From NCBI GenBank assembly GCA_025738555.1, contig JAOVFP010000021.1, positions 62,001 to 126,000 of the forward strand: a stretch of DNA of 64,000 bases, given 5' to 3'. This document shows, piece by piece, positions 10,740-22,505 of this stretch. The notes under the pieces were generated by a model, which saw only the letters and a program-made list of their open reading frames with translations, had not been told where the DNA came from and ran no database searches. Position numbers and translations under genes: made by a program. Every line of letters starts with the position of its first letter. Position 1 is the first letter of the stretch. Source of the DNA: Cyathus striatus (lineage: Eukaryota; Basidiomycota; Agaricomycetes; Agaricales; Nidulariaceae).

Positions 10740-12690
10740 ACACCCCACTGCGTAATACCAATGGATCCTTACTGACAACTCCGAGTTCTTTCTGCCGCCA
10801 ACCATGCCTTGGTATCATCATGTAACCTTGCCTTATCGATGATAAGACAGTTGTAGTTCTTGATAAAGTAAGTTATCTTATTCATTATATGTATTCCAAA
10901 GCTCTTACTCTTCAATTTCATGCATATATGCAGTGAATACAGGGATTGGGATAAGGGAGTGGGGTGATTGTGGGGTATGTCCGAATTTTCTTTCTTTTGT
11001 GACATTGATTCTGATGTGCTTTTGCTTTTTCTCCAGCAGTTCGCTCCATCTGGTACAGATGTTCCTAGATATCGTTGTCAATGTCTGGTTCGATCTTCGT
11101 AACGAATGAACTCCCTGTCCGTTACATGCCGACCTTGCTAACTGCCCAGCCAAGAGTTACGTGTTCGAGGCCACTAAGTGGGAGGAGGCCATGCGACTGC
11201 ACTCTATGACCCCTTAACCGACCACCAAGACCAAGAACAAGCAGCTAGGTCGAGTCGTCACGTATCATTCCCGAGTCGCTTCCTATGCATGCACCGTCCC
11301 CGTTCTCCACGCCTTTCAAACGTCTACTCCTCCATAGTGAACATCCCCAATCTCTTTCCTAGCGACATTCTGACTTCTTACGCATATCGCGAGACCCACG
11401 AAAACTGGAATGGGGAGCGAACCGTGTTAGGCCGCCCGCCTAGCTCATACCTCACGTACAATCATCGTTATCAAAGATCTATTCAGCACTCTCTACGGTG
11501 ATGAATTACGTGGTAACAACGACCCTTCCAAACCGACTGCTAAGATGAGAAAACTCACACACGGAGCGGTTAGGTCTTCACCACTATCTCAGCGCCATTT
11601 CTGACGCCTGTCCAGTTTACTGTCCCCACACCACTATATATTGAGATTGAGCGTCCCTAGGTTTCCCAGAAGGGATGCTGCGTTACTTGGGTGCATCTAC
11701 TGCCTCTCGTTTCCTTCCTACTGGATAATACTGATAAGCGGTTCATATAGTGTAATTATAGCAGCCTTCGACCTCACTCTCCAACCCAGTTAATTCGGAG
11801 CTCTTTACACATGTGCCCGTGGTCTCAAATCGGGTGTCTCCTTTATCGTTTTCCGAACCTGACGACGGAGACGATGGCCCAAATTCAAGTTTAAACATGT
11901 CCGCAGGTGCACATTTTCATGCTCCCTTTGTACTCCAACTCCTAGTGTTTTGCTGGTGCGTGCTGTATTTGCTATGCCCTCCTTCCTTGTCCGTACACCT
12001 ACATCCTGTACATACGTGTCTTTGCCAACTCATGTATTTAATTTGTTTTAATATTTATTTTATTTACCATTGTTAATGTAAATATGGAAGCAAAAAGTAA
12101 CCGGAATTCATATACTCTCGAAGCTTGTCTTGTATTTCATTGTGATGTCAGAATCCATTGCAAGGCCATTGCAATGTGCACAAAACATTGTAAAGGATTG
12201 TATTGCCTTGTGGCCATTGTATTGATAGCAGCTGTTTCTACCTATTGCAAAGCAGGCAAGATCATGTGAACCCTGCAAGTATTACTGACTTTGAAAGGAA
12301 AAGGTCGCTAACAATGCCTTCACAACTGATGTAGTCTATGCAATACATTTTAGATTTTTACATTGTATTCTACATACTTTTATTAGATTTTTAACCCTCT
12401 GTAAGCCGCCCGCTTTTTTTCTGATGGTAGAACTATCGCCTTCTGATTTTGTATATTTAATTTTTTGGTGTGTTTCCGTTCCTAGTATTTTATAGTCTAT
12501 CATTGACCAGGAACACATCCGAGCAGTTGTCTATAATCGATATAAGCCAAACTGATTGCCATTTCGACATTTCGAGCTCTGCACGGAACCTTAACGTGCA
12601 TGATGAATTGCGCAGAAACAGCAATGCTAAAAGTCAAACATATGCCTCAGGCGTCCGGGAAGAAGCTATATCGTATGCTGACTCTTAAGA
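10740..12690. other. Intergenic, possible old gene debris, no callable gene
   Basis: Around 11150-11650 the composition is more balanced and codon-like, but I could not assemble a spliced frame or recognise a family. Around 12150-12250 there is a second cluster of CATTGCAA words related to the one near 10120-10270. Confidence 0.35.
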
Positions 12691-12699
12691 TAAACCAGT

Positions 12700-15107
12700 T
12701 CAGATGCAAGATGTACAAGAGACAACAAGGTTAGCGTACATGGACTTTTTCAGCTGACCTTCCATTGCGAGTAGAGTCTTGCTCATAAGCATTTGTATTC
12801 CTTGGCCAATAAGCGGTGGATATTTAGTGGTGTCCGGCGCTGGTATTTCCTATATGAAATACGGCAGATTTAGAATTATGCAATCTCATCAACGATTATT
12901 AAACTAACGTACCATGAAGTCTTTGATTTGCCTCTATGGAAATTCGTAAGCTACATGTGATCTTAGGAGGTATGGAAACCATACCCAAATGTTACATTTT
13001 AATTTATCTTCTAATTTCTTCAATGCTATATCTGCTGAACATAACAAGTATCACAGAATTTACAATGTATTGATGAAATATATGCGCACCAAGGGCTCTT
13101 GAATATAAATCTTCAAACATCGCGGGGAGGCATTCAGTTAGGTAATCGTAATTGTATGACTGCGGGAATTCCGTTAGCTGGTCTTCTTCCCTATTGTAGA
13201 TACGCCTCAGATGGTGAGATAAATTCGATATTCTAAGGGATCGGAATAAACCGTTCCGCTGAGAAATTTTCGTTACGTTAAAGGGTATTCTTGGAACATA
13301 ATAATAGATCACCTTAAGCCAGTGGCTCGTTGCGTCGTCCTCATTAACACAACCTTCCGTCTGGATATTATCATTAACATCTTGATCTCCAGAGTTCAAG
13401 TATACATTGAAGTTAACATGATTGATCTGGTCCCTCCCAACATCGTTGAGCGTGCTTCCAGACACTGTAATGCCATGAGAGCGTCCATCCACGTTATCTT
13501 CCAACTTGATGCCAAGGGCCTCATCATCATCTTTGTAGGCATTGTGTTGTCGATTATCCGCCTACCATAAATATCGTTATTGGATTCATGTAGTCTTTGA
13601 CGACAGAACAAGGCTCACCTCCCTACAGAACGGCCCCATTTGAGCAGGAACGACAAAAGACACACTCTCCGGGTCTGTCTCGTGCTCTCGAAGATCCTTA
13701 GCATTCATCCTACTCTTTGAACGACCATCCCGATCCTTTTCACGCTGAGCCTGGGAGCGGTACACGTAATTGGGATACATCAGCTCGTGTTCCTTCCTCT
13801 TCTCATTCGCGAGATCCTCCCAGAACTTGCGGTCCTCGGGGGATAAGTCCTTCCATTTCTGGCTGATAGTCTTCGATAAAGCAGCCTGGCGCGGCTTCGT
13901 CGTTAGCCCGTCGGCCACTTGCATCGCGGCGTGTCGCTCCTCGTAGCATTTGCGGCGGAACAGGATGAAAGCGTTTTCAGGTCGCCTGATATAGTCCTTG
14001 TCGCCTTTCTTGGGTCGATGCTCCATGTCGTCGCTGCTACACGAAGACTTCCGACGTTTTTGTACGGATGCTGGGGATGTGGGGCTGAGGGAGGAATCGG
14101 GGGAGAGTGTGCGTGTGAAGGAAGCTGGTTGGAGGGTTGGTGTTGTACATTGAGACTCGAAAGGAGATCGAGAGGGAGACAAGTGAGGACTGTCTGATAC
14201 GGATAGGTTTTGCGAGATAGGGAAGGCGAAGGCGCGTGGTGTTGGGGAGATTATGGTGAAGACTGGGGGTTGGGGAGTATCCGTTATCACTTCTAGTACT
14301 ATTGGCCCGTCAAACTGAGGCTCGGGCTGCTTCTCTTGCTGAAGCGGCTCGGGACACATCACCTCTGGGAACAGGCAGGCACCCTCGTACATGTTAGGGG
14401 GGCCACCCATGTCATCCCCAAGGTCGCCTAGGTAGTCGGGGAGGTTAGGCATACTCAAGGTGACGATGTTCGTGACGTCCTCTGGCCCGAGGCCGAGAGC
14501 CTGCGCGGACTCCATATCAATCTGCTGAAACTCATTCATGTTGTTGTTGGAGCGAAGCGCGGAGGTTGAAGCACTAGGTGTAGCTGAGGTATTATTATCG
14601 GAGGTCGAAGATAACATTGATAAATAGTTGTTTTGCATGGACTCAAAATCGGAAAGAGGCTGTTCAGTACGAAATTGTTAGTGGCCAAAAAATGCAACAA
14701 CAAAAAACCAATAAATATTACCATATTCACATTTGTCTCACTTTCAGAGCTTTCAACAGATCTGCTTTCATCCTTGTCCGAATCCACCTATTAACATGAA
14801 ATACACTGTATTTAATTAATTACACAGTGGTAGCCTTCTATGACTTACATTCTCTGAAATAGGTGACTCTATGATATTTTCTTGCAGCGGAATACTGATT
14901 AGGTCAGGCTGTGAACATAGTGCAGTGGAACTCGTTGTTGTGTGTGTCAATGTGGACACAGCCTCAGGCGGGATCCCAGGTATATACTAGACAAGGATCA
15001 GAAGACATGTTTAGTAGAGCATCGACAATAGCCTGAGTGAGCCGAGAATTGCACTCAACGTAGATAATGTTTCCGCTAGCATCTAAAACAATGGTCTCGC
15101 TTGCCAT
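12700..15107 (-). CDS. HMG-box transcription factor with extended C-terminal domain
   Basis: Nine exons join in phase: 14988-15107, 14849-14908, 14722-14787, 13619-14659, 13313-13561, 13090-13258, 12985-13034, 12913-12933 and 12700-12849 (stop included), giving 641 aa. All junctions are GT-AG. The HMG box lies at about residues 305-383 (RRPENAFILFRRKCYEE ... ISQKWKDLSPEDRKFW ... YPNYVYR), preceded by a basic KRRKSS patch and Ser/Pro-rich acidic sequence. This resembles fungal MATA_HMG/STE11-like DNA-binding regulators. The C-terminal third carries GSTLNDVGRDQINH and then a conserved-looking helical region of unknown role. The first five codons (MASET) come from the inverted repeat of an inserted transposon, in frame with the host exon. 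Whether the protein is made from that ATG is inference. Confidence 0.75.
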
Positions 15108-15256
15108 CCTCTCCCAATTAGGCCGTGTCCTAAAAAGGACTTCCTATCGTTAGAGTCTGGGTTCCTTCCAACGAAGAAAAGGGGGGGTTGAACTTCGGTC
15201 GACTCGGCTATCTTTTCTCGCTTATGTAACCATGGTCAACGCCAGTGGGCCAATCA
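15094..15256 (+). repeat. Left inverted arm of the MULE-like element
   Basis: 163 bp pair with 15832-15994 with a single mismatch. The minus-strand reading of this arm contains the ATG at 15107 now usable by the HMG gene. Confidence 0.9.
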
Positions 15257-15831
15257 CAGGCTTCAATTGGATGGCTTACTCATCAACGATCCATACTTCC
15301 TTTCAAGTTCGCGCACCGTGTCCAAGCACAATCCAAGTATCTTTGTGCCGCCTCCTCCATACCTATATCAACACAAAATGCATCAATGTCAACCCTTGTA
15401 ATTTCAGCTGATGTAGAGTCATGGTTAGGGATAATTTAAGTATTATGTGTATAGTACCGCACTTGGACAATTAAACACTGCCCTGATCAGTGTTCATAGA
15501 ATCATATTCACTTCCAATTCACTTCTGCAAGTTCTATCCACCATATTTTTATAGCAGCCCTGAAGATGTGACGCTAATTACACCAATTGCATACTGAACA
15601 AATTCGTCTTCATTTTTAAAATATCTACTTCAATAGATTCTACTACATAGCTTACTCTTGTATATTTTATATCACGGAGTACTTCCAATGTGTATTTTGG
15701 AGTTCAAGTAATTTTAAAATCTCAAACTTTCGCATGTAAAGTTCACAAAAAGTGTGACTGCATATGTACCAACTAAGTTGCATTCATACTTCACTAAATA
15801 CATACTGATGTGAGCGAGCAACAGCAGCTCT

Positions 15832-15994
15832 TGATTGGCCCACTGGCGTTGACCATGGTTACATAAGCGAGAAAAGATGGCCGAGTCGACCGAAGTTCAA
15901 CCCCCCCTTTTCTTCGTTGGAAGGAACCCAGACTCTAACGATAGGAAGTCCTTTTTAGGACACGGCCTAATTGGGAGAGGATGGCAAGCGAGAC
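15832..15994 (-). repeat. Right inverted arm of the MULE-like element
   Basis: This is the reverse-complement partner of 15094-15256. Confidence 0.9.
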
Positions 15995-15996
15995 TA

Positions 15997-16120
15997 CTAA
16001 AACAATTGTATTGCTGCCTTTACTAAATGCGGAGGTAGTTACTGAGTAGGCTGGAACCTCTTCGTGGACTGTTGTCATTATGTGAGCCAACAGTTGTGTA
16101 TTACTATTTGTACTGTGCAA
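15997..16120 (-). pseudogene. Severed 5' coding part of the HMG gene
   Basis: The minus strand reads ...HIMTTVHEEVPAYS... and reaches NTIVL at the 9-bp duplication, in the same frame that resumes as IVLDASGN on the other side of the inserted element. From here the frame runs into the element and stops at 15935. Further 5' exons may lie up to about 16400 (a minus frame reading MHSPRLPTPVDYYQF), but I could not fix the junctions. Confidence 0.6.
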
Positions 16121-16498
16121 CTGTGCAGCTCGTGTGCAGCAGCTTGGATGCTGGTTTGATTCTGGTCCTTATACCCTTGTACAATCCTCAGTCCCCGGGA
16201 ACGAGATGCTAGGAGGTGGAAGGTTGTGATGATAGGTCTATAGCAAAGCAGCATCAAGGTGAAGTTGCTTTTAATGCATTCCAGAATGTAAATGGTAGTA
16301 AATTGGTAATAATCGACCGGTGTTGGCAACCTGGGGCTGTGCATGTACACTATGTGTTGATTGACACTGACAGTAGGCTGGAGGGAACTCATCATCATCA
16401 CCACCATCTAGATTCCTAACACCTCTGACTCCTGAGTCTTATTGCTACCAGCATGTCACGTTTATCATCTGGCCAGAACTCTGTATCTAAGTACTAAT

Positions 16499-16870
16499 AT
16501 GCCGCAGAACCTGCCGCCTGACGCGCATTCTGAGTTATTTCAAGCTTGGAATATTGACGCAAGCACTGAATGCAAGCCTAGAACGATTCGCGTTGAGATT
16601 AGTGTGTAAGTTTCCATGTATCCTGATTGGGGGCGGGTACCGAAGTACACTCAGACAGACACATACTTGCTGTGATTAACCGCTGGACTCAAGAGGTGGC
16701 AGATCCACCGATCTTGGAACATAGGGATTGTACATCAACCCTGAGCGAAGAACACCACGTGCTACGGCGCTTGCCCGGCATTTCAGCGGCATTGTATTTG
16801 TCGAGCAGCGCGCACAGTACTTACTGTAAGTACTTTCAAAAAAATCATACTTGCACTGTTATCTCATAAA
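16499..16870 (+). other. Possible small or partial gene, unrecognised
   Basis: An ATG at 16499 opens MPQNLPPDAHSELFQAW and reaches a good donor (GTAAGT) near 16606. A second coding-like piece at about 16640-16820 reads AVINRWTQEVADPPILEH. I do not recognise the family. A 33-bp piece of it (16691-16723) recurs inverted at 23140-23172, so it may be repeat-derived. Confidence 0.3.
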
Positions 16871-16984
16871 TGCTGTGGGATTTTATATTGCTCCGTACGA
16901 TGTGTGGAAAAGGAAAGGTTATTCCGGTATATCTCGTGAAAAGTATTGAATATAAGTAATTATGTACTTATTTGTCTCATCAAC

Positions 16985-17243
16985 AATAAATGCTCCACTC
17001 GTCGAGTGGCTGCAGACTTTCAAGTGCGTACTTCTTCGCAATCCATTAGTTGCAGCGATAAGTGCGACTTCACACATATTTGGTTATGTGAGACTTGTGT
17101 GCATGATTTGAGTCTCATCAGTAGTAAGTGTTCGACGAGTCGAGTAGCTGCGGACTTTCAAGTATGTGCTTCATCGCAATCCATTAGTTGCAGTGATAAG
17201 CATAACTTCACACATATTTGATTATGTGAGACTTGTGTGCATG
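16985..17243. repeat. Imperfect tandem duplication, about 137-bp unit
   Basis: Two adjacent units share GTCGAGT(G/A)GCTGC(A/G)GACTTTC, CGCAATCCATTAGTTGCAG and TATGTGAGACTTGTGTGCAT blocks. The first runs about 16985-17115 and the second about 17122-17243. No gene function is apparent. Confidence 0.75.
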
Positions 17244-17654
17244 TTAATATAACCTCCAAAATTCCATGTAGTGTGGGCACAGAAAGACAACATTATATTC
17301 TCAATAGTCAAAAAGCAGTGGTGCAGCACCGGTACTTACAAACTTGTGTATGCATTTAGCTCATGCTTGTAGAGCTACTATGAAAACACCTTGCACTCAC
17401 TGTACTTTGACTGCTTAGAATTCAATATTCAGCACTCACTGACACTGACTAGCGGCACGTTGAGCTTGTTGAAGTACTAGTTAGACTAGCCGTTTATATT
17501 GGCAAATATGTAAACTTATTGAAAGTTCTGCTTTCTCAAGAAATTACATCAGCCTACAATGCAACATGTTTGTTCAAATAATGTATTCACTTCAATATCT
17601 TCAATAACATAAATCATTTAAGATACTCTGAAGTGGTTGTAACATGTCCATTCT

Positions 17655-17815
17655 AGGGCTGCCAACCGTCCCGTATACGGGTGACGGCCGTATATAGACG
17701 GCATATATACGGGTATAAGCCGTACCGTTACCGTCCCGTACAGAAAATATTTTCATGCCTTGACGGTACGGTACTCAAATACGGACGGCCGTATACGGGT
17801 TACGGGTTGCTCTCA
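17655..17815. repeat. Clustered CCGTATACGGG/ACGG words, candidate hAT subterminal region
   Basis: After GGGCTGCCAACC there is a dense set of short inverted words (CCCGTATACGGG, GACGGCCGTATA, ACGGTACGGTAC). Such arrays serve as transposase-binding subterminal repeats in hAT elements. The segment lies 1.1-1.3 kb past the stop of the hAT transposase. I did not find the matching opposite terminus, so assigning it to this element is inference. Confidence 0.45.
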
Positions 17816-17959
17816 CCGTAACTTTAGATTATACGTTGTTTCATTAGTTCTCTCTCAACACGAGCGTCAACCCCTTCCTCTCACAGAACACATTGTCACC
17901 CTCCAAATACGACACGTCACACCGCTCATTGATTCTTCTTCCGTGCTCCATAGCGCTTG

Positions 17960-18900
17960 ATGACCGCAAGCGGTTCATGCAGATGAGACGGCGTGGGTTT
18001 TAACACCCTAGCTTACACTCCCACCACCGCGTCCGTTGAAGATATGTTAGCCTCTAGAATCTAGGCTACTACCCGTCCCACGCATCCGCCGTCTTCCTCC
18101 CTCCATCGCCCAATATCTACATATTCACCGACATCATCATCTTCCTCTCCACAACCTACCCACCAATACGCGTCCAAGAACTGCGACATGTTCTTCTAGC
18201 GCATAGAGCCACCGAGGCCAGTGCTGCGTGCGATGTCAAGTTAACCGATGCTATTTCCGATTCGTGGACGTTTGAGGGGTGGAGGGGTGTGCAGAGGGAT
18301 GGGGTTGTTATTACGGTGTGTATTCTGAGATTTTTGAGGTGTGGAAAGTGACTGATGAGGAGAGTAGGATATGTAAATGGGTTGAACGATCAGTTATACT
18401 CTCCAAACCACAACCGTACGTCTCCACCCCTTCCACCTCCTCCCTCCTATCTAACTTTCCCCTAGACACCAATACTACTCTACCTACCCCACGAAAATAT
18501 TCTCCGGCATAATCGGAACATCCGCCAACCTCCCCCCTTCGTCTACGCTCCCTCCTTCCCCTTCACTTGAGGAGGATATGCGAGTGGAAGTGTGGAACGG
18601 GAGAAGTGTTATGCTTTCCTACACGCTTGAGCTGGGCAGCTCTTGGCGCCACGCCATTGACGCGGGCATTTTGCATGCGGGGGACGTTATTGTGCGTATT
18701 GAGGATGGGGACGAGGTCTCTGGGCCTGGGAGTGAAGAGGCGGAAGAGAGGCGGAAGAGAGGCGGAAGAGGGAGAGAGAGAGAGAGATCGGAGGGAGACG
18801 AGAGCTTTGGATGAAGGGGAGGGGGTGGATGTGTATGTTACGAGGTGGAGTGCCGGATGGGGGTAGTATTAGTTGTTGTCAGTGCAAGGGGAAAACCTGG
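17960..18900 (+). other. Degraded coding-like sequence, unrecognised
   Basis: Short plus-strand frames with coding character appear, for example AISDSWTFEGWRGVQRDG near 18250-18310 and SWRHAIDAGILHAGDVIVRI near 18640-18700. They are split by stops and shifts. A GGAAGAGAGGC tandem repeat and a GA microsatellite follow at about 18735-18790. The family is unknown; this is probably a gene remnant. Confidence 0.3.
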
Positions 18901-18936
18901 CTATATTCATTGAAATCTTTACATCTTGTATAGTAG

Positions 18937-21900
18937 TTAGTCTAATTCTACAATTGCTGTGCGTAGAAGTCGAAGATGCTGCTTAACCAACATAAGATTA
19001 CGGATAGTATCAGGCTTTAAGCTAGCTCGGCGAATGGAAATAGTATCTCTCCCCCCTGAGAATATACGTTCAACAGCAACAGCTGAACCTTTTAACATAT
19101 CACAAATTAGTAATGTATAAAAGCCAAATGTAAAAAGAAAAACTTGCCTGGAATACCCAAAATATCGAAAGCGAGACGGGATAAATTGGGAAATTGAAAG
19201 CGACGCATGTGCCACCACTGAACCGGATCACAAGTGTCGAAGTCTTCCTGTGGTAGTGTGAAATAATGCTCAAGTTCGTCGACATCAACTCGGGCCCTGC
19301 GGAAACGTGCTGTGAAGTTCTCGTCCTGATGTGACACATCACCCAAAGAAGATGTCCGTGAAAGGGAAGAAGGAATAGAAGAGGACGACTCTGTTCGGAT
19401 GGGAGCTGATAAAGTGGGACTTGAAGGTTCTGGTGCGATATAGTAATGGGTCCGGTAATATTCTTGGAGTGCCAGCTTTGTGTCGACAAGATAGCTTGCA
19501 AGAGTCGTATCATCGCTGTAATCTTGCTCAAGGCCGGCATAAGAGATACGTGGATCCAAAACTAATGAAAACTTAACAGCAGTAAAATAATATGGAGAAA
19601 GAACTCACGGGCAGCCCATGTGTAGAGCGGAGACTCGTCGAATCGATCATAATACTCGCTAAGTTTCTGGTGAGCTCCAACCAAACCTTGCTTTAAAACA
19701 ATAGGAGCAGTATCAGGCAAATCGCGTAGAGCCTCTTTAAGTTCATACTGCAATCCACGAAAAACGGCACCTGTTTGTGACAACATTGGGGTCTTCGTCA
19801 TCGACATTTGGGTAGTTGCAGAACGAAATTTCTTTAACCACTTTGCTACAAGATTGATAGCCTCCCAGTCGACAGTAGAAAGCTCATATTTTCGAAGACT
19901 TTCACGTTGTGCCGGCCGTGTAATAAAATTGTCGATAACCTCGTGGTAATAAATAGCACGGTCTAAGAAAGATTAAGTATATATACAGCTGTAGTGTAAA
20001 ATAAAACCACTTACGGAGCATTTGGTGGGTGGACGACCAACGGGTCTTCACATCTAAAATAAGCATAAGTGGAGTACCACCAATGGCCGAATTTCCTTCT
20101 CTAATCAATGCCGAAACCTCCTTAATCCATGCCTGCCGGCGTTGGGGACTGGAACGAACTGCCCGAACAATTTTTCGAAGCTGAACAGTAATATTATTGA
20201 TGAGACTTGAGGTTAATGCAAGAATGTGAAGAAATATTACCTTAAAAATTGCGCTGAAAGGGGACATAAGCGCAACAGTCTCATTCACGTTTTCGTCTTC
20301 ATCTGGATCAAAGGATACCGCTTCGTCATCAAGTAGTGTGTCCAGCGGAAGGGTGACGCTCTCTTGGTATAATCCACTTCGTGAGTTAGCCTTGCGACTC
20401 TCTGTGGAATCGAGAACCCCAATGCTTTCCAATAGCTGTGATTTCTATCAGAATACGAATTACAGAAGATTTAATAATAAATACAAGCCTTAATTGCTGC
20501 CAGATGAATCGTATGTGGCATACATCGTAAGCGAGCCATGCGTCCATCGAATGCGTATGAGTTCTCTTCATTAAACTTACTTTCAATTGCATCAATCAGT
20601 GTGTCATTGTTGCTGGCATTATCCATCACGAACGCCATAATCTAAACAATAATTGGTGAGCTACTTGTCCAATAATATTATTTATTATGCAAAAACGAGC
20701 TCACCTTGTCACTGCTATTCAGTCCATAGGTCTTCAGTGTATTCCAAACAATTCCGGCCATGTTGTCGCCAGTATGCTGCCCAGATATCTCCTGGAAACC
20801 GATTAGCAGCTCTTCTGAATAAATAGAACGTGAGTAATTAATCGAATTCTAAACTGAGATTAATCATAATCACTTACCAACTTTCCCATCGTTGTTGATA
20901 TAGTGTGCGATGATAGCTAGGAATGCAATTTGATTGCTCGAAGTCCAGGCATCCAGCGTCAATGTTACTTTAGAGGTAAGTTTCTTTAATAAATGTTTCA
21001 ATATCAGTTCATTAATTAAAGCACAAAATTGTATACGCACTTCAAACAACTCCCTCACCCTGTCAACCGTATCCTCTCCCATCTTCATAATACGAGTTCG
21101 AATCGTAGTACGCCCAGGAATCTTGAATAATGGAGTCCCACTGTAGTGTGTATAGTGTAGAAGCTCCCGAAACTCCGGCTTTTCGACCTCATCGAAAGGC
21201 TGATCACATGCAACGATCCATTTAGCGAGCCGATCTTCAAATTCTTCCTGTCGCCACTCCCCCTATAGAAAATTAATATCAGTTTCTATGATAACATCAC
21301 AATGACTTCAATACATACCTTCGCTTTGGCCACCTGTTTCTCAAAAGCAAGAACGATACTTTGTGAAGCAGACTCTAACTTGGCGAGATACTTTAAGCCA
21401 CCTATGGATTCCAATGAGATCTGTCCAGCGGCAACAAGCTTTTCTTCTTCACTTGGAGGGCCAGGTCTCGCTCGCAAGGCTAAATACAAGCGGTGCATGG
21501 GTGTAAACCGTTTCTCCAAATGTGCAATAAGGGCTGGTAGATAATGTCAGAGCATGAATTAGAATAAAAAATAGCTGACATACCATTTAAACTATGTTTC
21601 ATCTTTGGCGTGATCTTGAAGACTTGTCTGTTACCATGATAGCACTTGTAATAACTGTCGTCGGGGTTCTGCTCGCCCTTTGGGCCGGTGTCAACGTCTT
21701 CAAAGAAATAGTATATAGGGTTGGTCTTTCCCCGCTAAAATATATTCAATACTAGCACACAGAAATTTATACTGAATAAATAACATACTGATTGGCTTCG
21801 TCCTGATGAAATATTGGCCGGTGCACTTGTATTGGATTCAGTGTCCTCGAACGAGACATGGCGGCCCTTTTTCGGAGCAGGGCGTGGCTGATTTGAGCCC

Positions 21901-22505
21901 ATAGGACCAGCGGTTGACTGTGCACGTTTTCGCTTTGTTGCCTTTCGAACCATTTTTGCAGGCAGTAAATTTGCAAGCTACATAAAATGGTAAGTCGCAT
22001 AACAAATCAAATAAAAATAAATGTACCTCTTTATTGCTGATCATATTGTCCTCATCATCCTCATCGCTATCATTACTCCCATCTTCACCCTCGTCATCGG
22101 AACCGTCTTCTGAATCCGTAAGCAAATCGGGGAGAAATTCATAATCAACTTCGCTGCCCTCGTCGTTGTTTGCTGGTACATTTTCGACGACGGGGTTCTT
22201 GGTGGAAGAGTGCAATGAGGGCTTGCGCTTTGAAGATTTTGCAGACAGAGTCGATTTGGAACGTGTTGGCTTTCCAAATTCATCGATCTTCTCCGCGTCA
22301 AGTCCCTCCTTCAGCCGGGCATTATTCTTCTTGCGAAACCCACGGCCAAGCTCTGCTAAATTAGTAGGTAAGTTAATATTTAATAGACAACGTAACAGTC
22401 ATACAACGTACCAGCATCTTTACGATCAGCAGGTGCATCAATTGAAGGAATGATTGGAGTCGATATGGGAGTTTGATTTAATCTGAAGGACATGCCATCA
22501 GTCAT
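18937..22505 (-). CDS. hAT-superfamily transposase, many exons
   Basis: A nearly complete transposase spread over about a dozen exons. In-phase exons checked: 22412-22505, 22027-22352, 21789-21977, 21584-21734, 21319-21533, 21041-21262, 20878-20983, 20705-20814, one starting at 20641, and a last exon at 18937-19088. The N-terminus is acidic, followed by a basic stretch and a BED-finger-like region (NPIYYFFEDV ... YYKCYHGN ... KHSLN). The core shows LTLDAWTSSN and VMDNASNND with the catalytic Asp residues, then HTIHLAAIK. The C-terminal dimerisation region reads WWHMRRFQFPNLSRLA and SAVAVERIFSGG, with the catalytic Glu. The intron before the last exon has a GC donor (GCAAGT). The exon after HLAAIK also lacks a GT donor, so one junction is unresolved. 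I saw no certain inactivating stop. Confidence 0.85.

Larger units (their letters stand above)
15092..15996. mobile_element. 905-bp MULE-like non-autonomous element inserted in the HMG gene
   Basis: Perfect-looking terminal inverted repeats of about 165 bp (15092-15256 and 15832-15996) begin T(G/A)GTCTCGCTTGCC. I found one internal mismatch between the arms, at 15209, plus one at the second base. A 9-bp direct repeat, CTAAAACAA, flanks the element at 15083-15091 and 15997-16005. Long arms with a 9-bp duplication suggest the Mutator-like group. The 575-bp interior has no transposase. Removing the element and one duplication copy would join two coding halves in the same frame, so it landed in an exon. 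The near-identical arms point to a recent insertion. Confidence 0.85.

Noticed and set aside
10513..10825. Overlapping plus- and minus-strand frames
   Set aside because: They are by-products of a pyrimidine-rich tract with few stops.
11178..11501. 107-codon frame near a region of balanced composition
   Set aside because: No family recognised, no consistent splicing with neighbours; at most gene debris.
15094..15994. Invertible promoter switch between the 163-bp inverted repeats
   Set aside because: The 9-bp target duplication and the coding continuity across the insertion point make a transposon the simpler explanation.
12700..16120. Mating-type (MAT) locus
   Set aside because: There is an HMG-box gene, but no homeodomain pair, pheromone or STE3-type receptor in the window. 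HMG factors of this kind are common outside MAT in basidiomycetes.
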